A program made the translations under genes and the position numbers. The notes below the pieces were generated by a model. It ran no database searches and was not told the origin of the DNA. It saw only the letters and a program-made list of their open reading frames with translations. This document shows, piece by piece, positions 8,417 to 17,536 of a stretch of DNA of 60,871 nucleotides (the stretch's first letter is position 1; every line of letters begins with the position of its first letter). Source of the stretch: Mageeibacillus sp. UBA6976 (GTDB lineage: Bacteria; Bacillota; Clostridia; Saccharofermentanales; Saccharofermentanaceae); assembly GCA_002450155.1 (NCBI GenBank), contig DJYO01000019.1:1-60871 (forward strand), given 5' to 3'.

Positions 8417-10309
8417 ATGGACTATAAGATACTTGGCAAAGATACATCACCTGAGGCACTTAAGGCTCTGTCATCCAAAGATAGGGCAGTATTGTGTGAT
8501 GAGCTCCGTGATAAGATCCTCGAGACCGTGTCTCAAAGAGGCGGCCATCTTGCTTCGAATCTCGGCGTAGTAGAGCTCACAGTAGCTTTGCTGTCAGTAT
8601 TCGATTACCGCAAAGACAGCATTGTCTTTGATGTCGGTCACCAGTCCTATTCCTATAAACTACTGACAGGAAGATTTGATAAGTTCGATACATTAAGACA
8701 GAAGGGCGGTATTTCCGGTTTCCCCAGAATAAGCGAATCGCCCTATGACAGCTTTGATACCGGACACAGCTCTACTTCTATCTCTGCTGCTCTGGGAATG
8801 GCTAGAGCAAGAGATCTGGACAAAAAGGATAATTATGTAGTTGCTGTGATAGGTGACGGCGCCATGACCGGCGGTCTTTCCTATGAAGCCCTGAATGATG
8901 CAGGTCACTCCAAGACTAAGATGATAATTATTCTCAACGACAACGAGATGAGCATCGACAGGAATGTTGGTGGCTTCTCCAAGTATCTTCAGGGCGTCCG
9001 TATATCCAGCGGATATATATCGGCAAAGGCTACAACCGAATCATTCCTCAAAAAGCTTGGCATCGTCGGACGTTTCTTTATTAAGGTAATACTCGCCATC
9101 AAGGATTTTCTGAGATTTATCCTTTACCGCAAGAAGCCCTCTATGTTTGAGGACTTAGGTCTTAATTACTATGGACCTGTAGACGGCCATAACACAGAGG
9201 AGCTGATAAAATCTCTTAATGCAGTTAAGGATATAAACCATCCTGTGCTGCTTCATATAGTTACCAAGAAGGGTAAGGGATATGCTCCTGCTGAGAATAA
9301 TCCTTCTGATTATCACGGCGTAGGACCCTTCGATCTTGCCACGGGCGTTGTAAAGACAGGCAAGGGCAGTTATACAACCGCATTTGCTGGCGCCCTTACT
9401 TCTATAGCTCAGGAGAATCCCAAGGTCATCGCCGTTACAGCGGCTATGTGCCAGGGTACCGGACTTGAAAGTTTCTCCATGAAGTTTCCGTCAAGATTCT
9501 TCGATTGCGGTATTGCCGAAGGCCATTGTGTTACCATGGCTGGCGGTCTCGCTGTTAAAGGCTATATCCCGGTTGTGGCTATATACTCATCATTCCTTCA
9601 AAGAGCTTATGATGAGATGATCACTGATGTCTGCTTTATGAACCTGCATGTGGTATTTGCCATAGACAGGGCAGGTTTCGTAGGGCAGGACGGACATACA
9701 CATCACGGCCTTATCGATCTGTCATATCTTAATTCCATGGTGAATATGAGGGTATTTGCCCCGAGGGATTATAAGGATCTTAGAAACTGTCTGTATTATG
9801 CAGTTAATAATTGCGAGGGACCTGTTGCCGTTAGATATCCCAGAGGTTCTTCGCCCTTCGAAGCAGAGGGACCTTTATACGAGCTTCCTGAAGATTGCAT
9901 AAAGCCTCATATCGCTCAGGACTTTGGATCTGATTTTGCCATCATATCCATTGGCAAGATGTGCAGAGAAGCAAGTTTTGCAGTAACCGAGCTTGACAAG
10001 GCGGGCTTGTCAGGCAGACATATCAACTTGTCATATGTAAAGCCTCTGCCAATAGCAGACCTTGACAAAGCTTTACATGGCATCACTACAGTGTTTACTC
10101 TTGAAGAGGGTATCATGAGCGGCGGCGTTGGCGAAGCGATAATAAGAGGCCTTGGCGCTCTGAATAAAGGCTATAAGGTCTATGACTTTGCTGTTAAGAA
10201 TACACTTATCAAGGCTTCATCGCCGGAAGATCAGCTTAAGACCGCAGGGATTGACGGAGAGAGCATTCGGACTAAAATAGAGTGCATACTTATGCAAAAG
10301 AATGTATAA
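8417..10309 (+). CDS. dxs: 1-deoxy-D-xylulose-5-phosphate synthase
   Basis: Dxs makes DXP from pyruvate and glyceraldehyde 3-phosphate using thiamine diphosphate, the entry step of the MEP pathway. The 630-residue length is standard. The ThDP motif begins at GDGAMTGGLSYEALN and ends with an ILNDNEMSI stretch. The substrate-contact segment DVGHQSYSYKLLTGR, the pyrimidine domain DRAGFVGQDGHTHHG and the transketolase C-terminal domain are all visible. It starts six bases after the ispA stop, so the two isoprenoid genes are co-expressed. Confidence 0.97.
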   Translation: MDYKILGKDTSPEALKALSSKDRAVLCDELRDKILETVSQRGGHLASNLGVVELTVALLSVFDYRKDSIVFDVGHQSYSYKLLTGRFDKFDTLRQKGGISGFPRISESPYDSFDTGHSSTSISAALGMARARDLDKKDNYVVAVIGDGAMTGGLSYEALNDAGHSKTKMIIILNDNEMSIDRNVGGFSKYLQGVRISSGYISAKATTESFLKKLGIVGRFFIKVILAIKDFLRFILYRKKPSMFEDLGLNYYGPVDGHNTEELIKSLNAVKDINHPVLLHIVTKKGKGYAPAENNPSDYHGVGPFDLATGVVKTGKGSYTTAFAGALTSIAQENPKVIAVTAAMCQGTGLESFSMKFPSRFFDCGIAEGHCVTMAGGLAVKGYIPVVAIYSSFLQRAYDEMITDVCFMNLHVVFAIDRAGFVGQDGHTHHGLIDLSYLNSMVNMRVFAPRDYKDLRNCLYYAVNNCEGPVAVRYPRGSSPFEAEGPLYELPEDCIKPHIAQDFGSDFAIISIGKMCREASFAVTELDKAGLSGRHINLSYVKPLPIADLDKALHGITTVFTLEEGIMSGGVGEAIIRGLGALNKGYKVYDFAVKNTLIKASSPEDQLKTAGIDGESIRTKIECILMQKNV

Positions 10310-10343
10310 TTGTATTACTTTGATCCGAAAGAAGTCTTAAGTT

Positions 10344-11222
10344 ATGAGTTACGGAATAGTATCTAACAATACAAGGGATACCAATTATGAGGTAGCCATA
10401 AGAGCTGCAGAGATAATAACCTCCTCAGGCGGCAGTGTTGTCTTTGAGAAGGAACTTTCTGATGTTCTGAAGGATAGGGTCTCTTCTGATGTCATTTTCG
10501 AAGATTTCAGCAAGGCCGGTGTTAAGACCGTTATCTCCATAGGCGGCGATGGTACATTCCTCGCTGTTGTAGCAAAGTATAGAAATCTTGGAGCGGAATT
10601 TATCGGTATTAATAAGGGCTCTATAGGTTTTCTAACTGAGATCAGTGCCCAGGATATGGATAAGGATCTTTCGAGGCTTGTATCAGGGGATTATAAGACT
10701 ATATCCAGGACTCAGCTCGCGATCGAGGTATATAACCAGGACGGTGAACTTAAGGGAAGAGACGTTTGTCTTAATGACTGTATGATCGTAAGAGGCGTAA
10801 GACCGCATGTAACCAAGCTTGAACTGTATATTGACGGGCAGAAAGTAGAGAAATTCTATGGTGACGGTCTCCTGGTATCTACCGCTACAGGGTCATCTGC
10901 TTATTCACTTGCTGCAGGCGGACCTCTTTTGATGCCTGATATGAAGGATATGCTGGTTACCCCCATATCTTCGCATACGCTTTATGGTCTTAAGTATGTT
11001 GCAGGCCCTGACAGCGTTGTTAAGATCGTTGTTGATGATTTTGAGACTGCACCTATCATCTGTCCTGACGGAAGGGAGTTTGTGGATCTTGAGCCGCTGG
11101 ACTATGTGGTTATCACCAGATACTCCGAAGTACTTAAGACGGCCACACTTAAGACCGACAATTTCTTCAGCGATGTAAGGAAGAAGATAGTAAGAAGAGG
11201 TTCTTTCTATGAAAACAGTTAA
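10344..11222 (+). CDS. nadK: NAD kinase
   Basis: Phosphorylates NAD to NADP. The diagnostic GGDGT motif lies at residues 67-71 with the following NxGxxGFLTE pattern (NKGSIGFLTE), and the second signature DGLLVSTATGSSAYSLAAGGP is intact in length and order. The 292-residue size fits. The 3' end overlaps argR by 14 bases. The 34 bases between dxs and nadK show no terminator, so it is probably part of the same transcript. Confidence 0.95.
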   Translation: MSYGIVSNNTRDTNYEVAIRAAEIITSSGGSVVFEKELSDVLKDRVSSDVIFEDFSKAGVKTVISIGGDGTFLAVVAKYRNLGAEFIGINKGSIGFLTEISAQDMDKDLSRLVSGDYKTISRTQLAIEVYNQDGELKGRDVCLNDCMIVRGVRPHVTKLELYIDGQKVEKFYGDGLLVSTATGSSAYSLAAGGPLLMPDMKDMLVTPISSHTLYGLKYVAGPDSVVKIVVDDFETAPIICPDGREFVDLEPLDYVVITRYSEVLKTATLKTDNFFSDVRKKIVRRGSFYENS

Positions 11223-11694
11223 GAATTCAAGACAAGAGTTGATAATTAGACTGATCAAGGAGAATAATATCTCCACACAGGAGGAACTTACAAATCTTGT
11301 AAGGAAATCCGGGTTCGAAGCTACTCAGGCTACATGTTCAAGAGATATCAAGGAGCTTGGGATCATAAAGATAACAATGCCCAATAATACGACAAAATAT
11401 GCAGTGCTGGACAGAACAGGCGATGTTGCTCCCGGCAGGCTTCTTGCTGTATTTGCCAATTCTCTCGTATCTGTTAAGGCAGCAATGAATATTATAGTTA
11501 TCAAGACTTTGCCCGGTATGGCACAGGCTGCAGCGTCGGCTTTAGATTCCATCCATCTTGAGAACTGTGTCGGTACCATAGCAGGCGACGATACAGTATT
11601 TGTTGCAGCGACCGGCATAAACGAAGCTGAGGCTCTGGTCAAGACAATTAAGGATATGATGGACACAGGTGTCGATCTGGCAGGTAAGTTCTAA
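11209..11694 (+). CDS. argR: Arginine repressor
   Basis: ArgR/AhrC binds ARG boxes as an arginine-bound hexamer. The 161-residue protein has the N-terminal winged helix (LIKENNISTQEELTNLV; then the recognition region ATCSRDIKELGI) and the C-terminal oligomerisation/arginine-binding domain with TLPGMAQAAASALD and GTIAGDDTVFV. The GDDT segment carries the arginine-contacting acidic pair. AGAGG precedes the ATG inside nadK. Position before recN matches Bacillus and Clostridia. Confidence 0.95.
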   Translation: MKTVKNSRQELIIRLIKENNISTQEELTNLVRKSGFEATQATCSRDIKELGIIKITMPNNTTKYAVLDRTGDVAPGRLLAVFANSLVSVKAAMNIIVIKTLPGMAQAAASALDSIHLENCVGTIAGDDTVFVAATGINEAEALVKTIKDMMDTGVDLAGKF

Positions 11695-13382
11695 TGTTGT
11701 TAAGACTTGAGATCAAGGATTTTGCTGTAATATCCAATATCGTATTTGAACCGGCATATGGCCTCAATGTAATAAGCGGTGAGACAGGTGCAGGTAAGAG
11801 CCTTATCGTTGATGCGATAGGTCTTATACTTGGGGGTAAGGCATCCAAGCAGCTGATAAGGACATCTTCTCCCACATGTTTTGTTGAGGCGTGTTTTGAT
11901 GTAACTGAGCTTACGTACAAGGCATTTACGGATATTCTTAATGATAACGAGATAGAACCTGATGATGGACTCCTTTATATCAGCAGGACTATATATCAGA
12001 ACGGTAAGTCAATTGCCAGGATAAACGGCAGATCAGTTACTCTTAACGTTCTTAAGGAGATTGCTTCCTTCCTGGTCGATATCCATGGCCAGCACGATAC
12101 CCAGAAGATATTTGATGAGAAATCCCATGTCCGACTTTTGGACAGTTTTGGCGGAGATAAGATAGGCAAGCTATATACCAGCTATACAGATAAGCTTTCT
12201 GAATATAAGGAGATCGTAACCAGGATAAGAGAGATCTCCGCTTCTCCTGATTATCTTGATAAGCGTAAAGAATATCTGGAATTTGTTATCAAGGAGATAG
12301 ATGAGGCTGACTTTAAGGACGGGGAGGAGGAAACTCTCTATGACAAGAAGCAGAAGATCCTTAATGCCGAGAAGTCAGCTCTGGGGCTTTCTGAAGCTTC
12401 AGACCTTTTGTCCGGGGGAGAGTATTCAAGCCCGGTCCAGCAGGTATTGCAGGCTTCCAAGATCTTATCCGAAGTGGCATCCAAGGATGAGGAATATAAG
12501 GATATTTCTGATTCACTGGAGAGTCTGTCTCTTGATCTTGAATCTGTAGCTTCAGACATCAATAAGATCCTGGACGATCTTGACTACGATCCTGAGATAA
12601 AGAACGGGATCGAGCAAAGGATAGGTCTGCTGTACGATCTTAAAGCAAAATACGGTTCCTCTATCAGAGAGATAAATGAATTCAGGGAAAATGCCAAAGC
12701 AGAACTTGATTCAATAGACAGCAACAAAGATCTCCTGGCAGAATTAAGATCCAAGAGCAAACAGGTGGAGAAAGAACTGGTAGAAATATCAGGTAAACTC
12801 TCTGATGCAAGGCATATTGCAGCTAAGAAACTCTCATCTGAGATTGTTAAGGAATTAGCTGATCTTGAGATGCCTAACAGCATATTTGAAGTAAGTTTCC
12901 GGCAGCATGAGAAATCAAGATTCTTCTCCAGCGCAGGTACCGAAGATATTGCCTTCAGGTTCAGCGCTAATCCCGGGCAGGAGGTAAGATCTCTGTCTGC
13001 TATCGTATCCGGTGGTGAAGCATCCAGGATCATGCTCGCTGTTAAGAATATCCTTAGCAGATGTGATCTTACTCCAACACTGATATTCGATGAGATCGAT
13101 ACCGGCGTATCGGGCAAAGCCAGCGAAGCGATCGCAAGAAAGCTCATGTCCATCTCATCTGACCATCAGGTACTCTGTGTTACTCATACAGCCCAGATAG
13201 CAGCTGCAGCGGACTGCAACTTTATGCTCTCCAAGGAAATAAAGGACGGAAATACTGTAACCATCTGCTCAGTCCTTGATTCTGAATCCAAGAAAGGTGA
13301 GGTTTCAAGACTCCTGTCAGGTTCTGATAAGGAATCTTCTTTAAGGCTTGCCGGAGAGCTTATAGAATCATTCGGTAAATAA
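11694..13382 (+). CDS. recN: DNA repair protein RecN
   Basis: An SMC-like ATPase acting in double-strand-break repair. The Walker A motif GETGAGKSLIVDAI is near residue 28, a long coiled-coil middle (about 150-380) follows, the ABC signature region reads SGGEASRIMLAVK, and Walker B is TLIFDEIDTGVSG. At 562 residues it is of normal length. The start shares TAATG with argR. Its last 15 bases overlap the convergent pseudouridine synthase gene. Confidence 0.96.
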   Translation: MLLRLEIKDFAVISNIVFEPAYGLNVISGETGAGKSLIVDAIGLILGGKASKQLIRTSSPTCFVEACFDVTELTYKAFTDILNDNEIEPDDGLLYISRTIYQNGKSIARINGRSVTLNVLKEIASFLVDIHGQHDTQKIFDEKSHVRLLDSFGGDKIGKLYTSYTDKLSEYKEIVTRIREISASPDYLDKRKEYLEFVIKEIDEADFKDGEEETLYDKKQKILNAEKSALGLSEASDLLSGGEYSSPVQQVLQASKILSEVASKDEEYKDISDSLESLSLDLESVASDINKILDDLDYDPEIKNGIEQRIGLLYDLKAKYGSSIREINEFRENAKAELDSIDSNKDLLAELRSKSKQVEKELVEISGKLSDARHIAAKKLSSEIVKELADLEMPNSIFEVSFRQHEKSRFFSSAGTEDIAFRFSANPGQEVRSLSAIVSGGEASRIMLAVKNILSRCDLTPTLIFDEIDTGVSGKASEAIARKLMSISSDHQVLCVTHTAQIAAAADCNFMLSKEIKDGNTVTICSVLDSESKKGEVSRLLSGSDKESSLRLAGELIESFGK

Positions 13383-14258
13383 AGAAGAGAAGCTATCCGG
13401 AACCTGGCAGTTGAATTCTCTATTGGTATCTGCCATAGGATCGTAGAATCTGAGATTTGTGCAATGAAGCGCGAGTCTGCCTACTCTCTCATCTATATCT
13501 GTAGAATTGGGATAAGCCTTGCTGGGATTATCTACGGAATTCGGTCCGTAGAGTCCATCTCCTGCAAGAGGGTGCCCCATATATGCCGAATGACATCTTA
13601 TCTGATGGCATCTGCCTGTGATCAATTTGTATTCCACAAGAGATATATTAAGATCGGGTTCATATTTAAGTGTCTTATATAAGGTCTTGGCAGGCTTGCC
13701 CTTAGGGGATACGTCTCTTATCATGACAGATCCGGGGCGCCTTGCCATCGGCTTATCAATAAGTCCTTCCGGTGGGTCAAATCTGCCGTAGCAGACAGCA
13801 TTATATGTCTTTTGTATATTGCCGTAGACATGGAGAGTATTGTGGGCATATCCGCACTTTGCTATAACGATAAGCCCTGATGTCTCCCGGTCCAGTCTCA
13901 TTACAGGATGAAGCGTCCTGTCACTCAGCCTGGTAATAAGGGAATCATCAAGATGCCCGTGGGTCGGGTGGGTTACTATCCCGGACGGTTTATTAATAAC
14001 GGCATACCATTCATTCTCGAAAAGGATCTCTATCTCAGGGGCTTGCCTTAGATTAAAATCCGTATCCCCAAGCTCTATATAAAGTTCATCGCCTTTGCTT
14101 ACACTGTCAATGACTCTTCTGTGGATGCCGTTAATATTAACAGTTCCATTTGTCTTAAGATGCTTTACCATGCCACCGCTCATAAGGAAATGTTCTGTCA
14201 GGACTTTCTTTATCTCGCATTTATCGTATTCTTCGGGAATAATGTATCTTAACTTCAT
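13368..14258 (-). CDS. RluA-family pseudouridine synthase
   Basis: A 296-residue RNA pseudouridine synthase. The catalytic motif reads HPVMRLDRETSGLIV, with the nucleophilic Asp in RLD, and the C-terminal RluA signature is GRCHQIRCHSAYMGHPLAGD. An N-terminal S4-like segment may be present (VNINGIHRRV, near residue 40). The family cannot be narrowed to a specific rRNA or tRNA position. It overlaps recN convergently by 15 bases. A second family member is encoded at 17529-18446. Confidence 0.9.
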   Translation of the reverse strand: MKLRYIIPEEYDKCEIKKVLTEHFLMSGGMVKHLKTNGTVNINGIHRRVIDSVSKGDELYIELGDTDFNLRQAPEIEILFENEWYAVINKPSGIVTHPTHGHLDDSLITRLSDRTLHPVMRLDRETSGLIVIAKCGYAHNTLHVYGNIQKTYNAVCYGRFDPPEGLIDKPMARRPGSVMIRDVSPKGKPAKTLYKTLKYEPDLNISLVEYKLITGRCHQIRCHSAYMGHPLAGDGLYGPNSVDNPSKAYPNSTDIDERVGRLALHCTNLRFYDPMADTNREFNCQVPDSFSSLFTE

Positions 14259-14365
14259 GAAGCACCTAAGAGTAGATTATTTTTATTAATTATACATACT
14301 GTCTCTAATAATACTAAGTATTCTATGTTATAAAACCTGTATTTTTGACCGATTTAACTTGAATG

Positions 14366-14394
14366 TTGACAATCCTTGCGTTTATTTTTACAAT
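14366..14394 (+). promoter_or_regulatory. Strong sigma-A promoter for rny
   Basis: A consensus TTGACA (14366-14371), a 17-base spacer, then TACAAT (14389-14394). The predicted transcription start is about 14400-14402, exactly at the 5' side of the hairpin at 14398-14419. Confidence 0.8.
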
Positions 14395-14397
14395 ACT

Positions 14398-14419
14398 AAA
14401 TGGCTTGTCAGAGCCATTT
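14398..14419 (+). promoter_or_regulatory. 5'-terminal hairpin of the rny mRNA
   Basis: Stem AAATGGCT / AGCCATTT with a 6-base loop. From promoter geometry the RNA would begin in or just before the 5' arm, so the transcript would start with a stem-loop. It lacks a long T tract and is more likely a stabilising or regulatory 5' hairpin than a terminator. An in-frame ATG at 14400 lies inside it but has no ribosome binding site. Confidence 0.6.
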
Positions 14420-14465
14420 TATTCGTTCTTTGACAACTAAATACATATTGGAGGTGAGTACCAAC

Positions 14466-16049
14466 GTGCCACAACATATTGAGTTTCAGTTAGTATTAAC
14501 TGGAATCGTTGCTTTAGTGCTTGGTATTCTTTTTGGTATTGCAGTAGCTACAGTTTATTTCAAGAAGGGACTTTCCCGGGATCAGAAGGAACTGGAGGAA
14601 GATAAAGCAAAAGCACAGGAGAATGCGAATGCTTTATTAGCAAACAGCCAGAAGGAAGCTGAGAACAACAAGCGCGATTTACTTTTGCAGGCAAAAGAGG
14701 AAGTCTCCCGCATGCGTTCTGAATTGGAGCGTGAAGCCAGGGAGAAGAAACAGGAACTTGCGAAGGAACGCAACAGACTTGAGCAGAAGGAAGAGAATAT
14801 CACCCGTATTGAAGCAAGCTGTGAGCGTAAGCAGGAAGAGATCGAGCGTAAGCAGTCAAATGTTGCGGAACTCGAAGCAAGAGCTAAAGATTACGAATCT
14901 CGTAAGAAGAGCGAACTTGAGAGAGTATCCGGACTTTCCATTGCAGAGGCAAGATCAATGGTCCTTGACGAAGCACAGCGCGAATACAGTCACGATATGG
15001 CACTTATGCTTAAGCAGATGGAAGAGAAGACAAAGCAGGATGCCGACAAGGTCGCTAAGGATATCATCGTTAATGCGATCCAGCGTTATGCATCTGACTA
15101 TGTCTCAGAAGTCACTGTCTCGGTCGTTAATCTTCCCAACGATGAGATGAAGGGAAGGATCATCGGTCGTGAAGGCCGTAATATCAGAGCTATCGAGACT
15201 ATCACGGGCGTTGATCTGATCATCGACGATACACCTGAAGCAATCGTACTGTCATCATTTGATCCTATCAGAAGAGAGATTGCGAGACTTACAATAGAGA
15301 AGCTTGTAGTTGACGGAAGGATCCATCCGGCCAGGATCGAGGAGATGTCTAACAAAGCTAAGAAAGAGCTTAACCAGACCATCAAGACCGAAGGAGAGAA
15401 GGCCGCATTTGATACAGGTGTAATGAATCTGCATCCGGAGATCATTAAACTCCTGGGCAGGCTCCATTACCGTACATCATATGGACAGAATGTGCTTCAG
15501 CACTCCATAGAGGTTTCATGGCTGGCATCAATGATGGCTGAAGAGCTCGGGCTTGATTCAAATCTTGCCAAGAGAGCGGGCCTTCTCCATGATATCGGTA
15601 AGGCCGTAGACTTCGAACAGGAGGGTACACATGTTCAGCTTGGTGTTGAGATCGCCAAGAAGTACCACGAATCGCCGAATGTGATCAATTGCATTGAGGC
15701 ACATCATGGCGATGTTGATCCGCTTACACCTGAAGCCGTACTGGTTGCAGCAGCAGATGCAATTTCAGCTGCGAGACCGGGCGCTCGAAGAGAGAATCTT
15801 GAGACATACATCAAGAGAATCGAGAAACTCGAGGAGATAGCTACAAGCTTCGAGGGCGTTGAAAAGAGTTATGCTATTCAGGCAGGAAGAGAGATCAGGG
15901 TTATTGTTACGCCTGATAAGGTAAGCGATGATGAGATGATCCTCAAGGCTCGTCAGATCTGCAGAAAGATCGAAGATGAGTTGGATTATCCGGGACAGAT
16001 CAAAGTAAATGTCATCCGTGAGACTCGTGCAACAGATGTTGCAAAATAA
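14466..16049 (+). CDS. rny: Ribonuclease Y
   Basis: The membrane-anchored endoribonuclease that starts mRNA decay in many Gram-positive bacteria. From N to C: one transmembrane helix (about residues 8-30), a long charged coiled coil to about residue 190, a KH domain (GRIIGREGRNIRAIE), and an HD domain (RAGLLHDIGKAVD). GTG 14466 is chosen because GGAGGTGAG ends six bases before it and the protein then has the usual length (527 residues); the in-frame ATG at 14400 lies in the 5' hairpin. It has its own promoter and terminator. Confidence 0.96.
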   Translation: MPQHIEFQLVLTGIVALVLGILFGIAVATVYFKKGLSRDQKELEEDKAKAQENANALLANSQKEAENNKRDLLLQAKEEVSRMRSELEREAREKKQELAKERNRLEQKEENITRIEASCERKQEEIERKQSNVAELEARAKDYESRKKSELERVSGLSIAEARSMVLDEAQREYSHDMALMLKQMEEKTKQDADKVAKDIIVNAIQRYASDYVSEVTVSVVNLPNDEMKGRIIGREGRNIRAIETITGVDLIIDDTPEAIVLSSFDPIRREIARLTIEKLVVDGRIHPARIEEMSNKAKKELNQTIKTEGEKAAFDTGVMNLHPEIIKLLGRLHYRTSYGQNVLQHSIEVSWLASMMAEELGLDSNLAKRAGLLHDIGKAVDFEQEGTHVQLGVEIAKKYHESPNVINCIEAHHGDVDPLTPEAVLVAAADAISAARPGARRENLETYIKRIEKLEEIATSFEGVEKSYAIQAGREIRVIVTPDKVSDDEMILKARQICRKIEDELDYPGQIKVNVIRETRATDVAK

Positions 16050-16117
16050 TAATTAAACTAAGTACCTTTTATATATTATTTTATCCGCGTTAGGATTCAC
16101 TGATCCAATAGCAAAAG

Positions 16118-16158
16118 AAAGAGGCTTTAAGCAATGCTTAGAGCCTCTTTTTTTTTGT
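16118..16158 (+). terminator. Intrinsic terminator of rny
   Basis: The stem AAAGAGGCT...AGC / GCT...AGCCTCTTT is followed by a run of T through 16156. It separates rny from the ymdB transcript. Confidence 0.9.
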
Positions 16159-16215
16159 TTCGTGGAAATAATCCTTCTTTTATGCTAATCTTCTATGGTC
16201 AAAGGTGGTATTGAT

Positions 16216-16995
16216 TTGAAGATCTGTTTTATTGGAGATGTAGTAGGAGAGAGCGGCAGAAGGGCTGTCAAGACGATTCTTCCTGATCTTAAGAGGACGA
16301 ATGGTATTGATTGCTGTATCATCAATGCCGAGAATTCAGCTCATGGGATAGGCTGCAGCTCCAAGATCATCAAGGAACTCACTTCATACGGATGTGACTG
16401 TATTACCCTTGGAAACCACACCTTCTCCAAGAGTGGCTTTACCGGCGAGATCCTCAGGATAGATAACTGTGTAAGACCTGCCAACATTACTCCTCCGTGG
16501 CCAGGTAGAGATTACTTTATCTTTGAGAAGGATAATGAGAGATTAGGTATCATAAATCTCCTGGGACAGGTATCTATGAATGACGGAGCTGATAATCCTT
16601 TTATAAAAGGAAGAGAGCTCTGCAATAAGCTTAAGGAGATGGGAGTAAGCTCTATATTTGTCGATTTCCATGCCGAAGCCACAAGTGAGAAGATAGCCAT
16701 GGGTTATTACCTGGACGGTCTTGCTTCCTGTGTTGCAGGCACTCATACCCATGTTCAGACTGCGGACGAGCGCATTCTTTCCTCCGGGACCGGTTATATC
16801 ACTGACTGCGGAATGTGCGGAGCTTTGGATTCTGTCCTGGGTATGGATATTGACTGTTCTATCTCAAGACTTGCAAACAAGATACCATGCAGATATGAAC
16901 CTGCATTAGGACCTGCCTATGTATGTGGTATCATCTTTGAGACTGACAGGAACGGTAAATGTATTAGTATAAGGCGGTTTTGTGAATATGAATGA
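16216..16995 (+). CDS. ymdB: YmdB-family metallophosphoesterase (TIGR00282 type)
   Basis: YmdB proteins are dinuclear metal phosphodiesterases active on 2',3'-cAMP and linked to biofilm and RNase Y function in Bacillus. The protein begins MKICFIGDVVGESGRRAV, holds INAENSAHGIG, TLGNHTFSK, FVDFHAEATSEK and the C-terminal GTHTHVQTADERI metal ligands. The TTG start at 16216 gives the canonical N-terminus and has AAAGGTGG seven bases upstream; the in-frame ATG at 16195 would add seven unrelated residues. rny-ymdB adjacency is common. It overlaps lspA. Confidence 0.92.
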   Translation: MKICFIGDVVGESGRRAVKTILPDLKRTNGIDCCIINAENSAHGIGCSSKIIKELTSYGCDCITLGNHTFSKSGFTGEILRIDNCVRPANITPPWPGRDYFIFEKDNERLGIINLLGQVSMNDGADNPFIKGRELCNKLKEMGVSSIFVDFHAEATSEKIAMGYYLDGLASCVAGTHTHVQTADERILSSGTGYITDCGMCGALDSVLGMDIDCSISRLANKIPCRYEPALGPAYVCGIIFETDRNGKCISIRRFCEYE

Positions 16996-17536
16996 CAGAT
17001 ATAAGGGCAGAGAATATGTGCTGATATACTTTTTCCTTATGATATTTCTTATCATCGGAGATCAGTTCATAAAGAGGATCGTATCCTTCAAGATGCAGCT
17101 GTTCCAGACCAAGGAGATCATCAAGGGTTTTCTCTCGATTTATTACTGCACCAACACAGGGAGCGCATTCAGCTTCCTGGCAGATAAATCCTGGGGGATC
17201 TATGTCCTGTCCGGGATATCCCTTGTTGTAGGTCTTGTTATCGTCTATCTGATGGTAATTGCCGCAAGAAATAAGATGAACCTTATCTCGCTGTCCCTCT
17301 GCCTGATCGCTTCCGGAGCATTCGGCAATCTGGTAGACAGGTTTACTCTCCATTATGTAATAGATTTCATAAGGTTTGATTTCGGTTCATATACTTTCCC
17401 GATCTTTAATGTTGCTGATATATGTGCCGTTATAGGAACCATACTGTTTATCCTTATAGTTATCTTTGGCAAGGACAGATTCGACGATTTCTGGATCGAA
17501 GTTACAAGTATCTTCAGGAGGCAGGATAATGCCTGA
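16988..17536 (+). CDS. lspA: Lipoprotein signal peptidase (SPase II)
   Basis: An aspartyl protease of the cytoplasmic membrane that cleaves prolipoprotein signal peptides. Four hydrophobic helices are visible. Motifs include the N-terminal GDQFIKRIV, the NTGSAFSFL block, and the two catalytic Asp regions GAFGNLVDRF...VIDFI and FPIFNVADICAVIG. ATG 16988 or GTG 16982 could be the start; both lie downstream of AAGGCGG (16971-16977) and overlap ymdB. It is the usual ~180 residues. An RluD-type gene overlaps its end, the classic lspA-rluD pair. Confidence 0.94.
   Translation: MNDRYKGREYVLIYFFLMIFLIIGDQFIKRIVSFKMQLFQTKEIIKGFLSIYYCTNTGSAFSFLADKSWGIYVLSGISLVVGLVIVYLMVIAARNKMNLISLSLCLIASGAFGNLVDRFTLHYVIDFIRFDFGSYTFPIFNVADICAVIGTILFILIVIFGKDRFDDFWIEVTSIFRRQDNA

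Noticed and set aside
14400..14465. Upstream in-frame start of rny at ATG 14400
   Set aside because: The codon lies in the 5' hairpin at the predicted transcript start with no ribosome binding site, whereas GTG 14466 has GGAGGTGAG six bases upstream.
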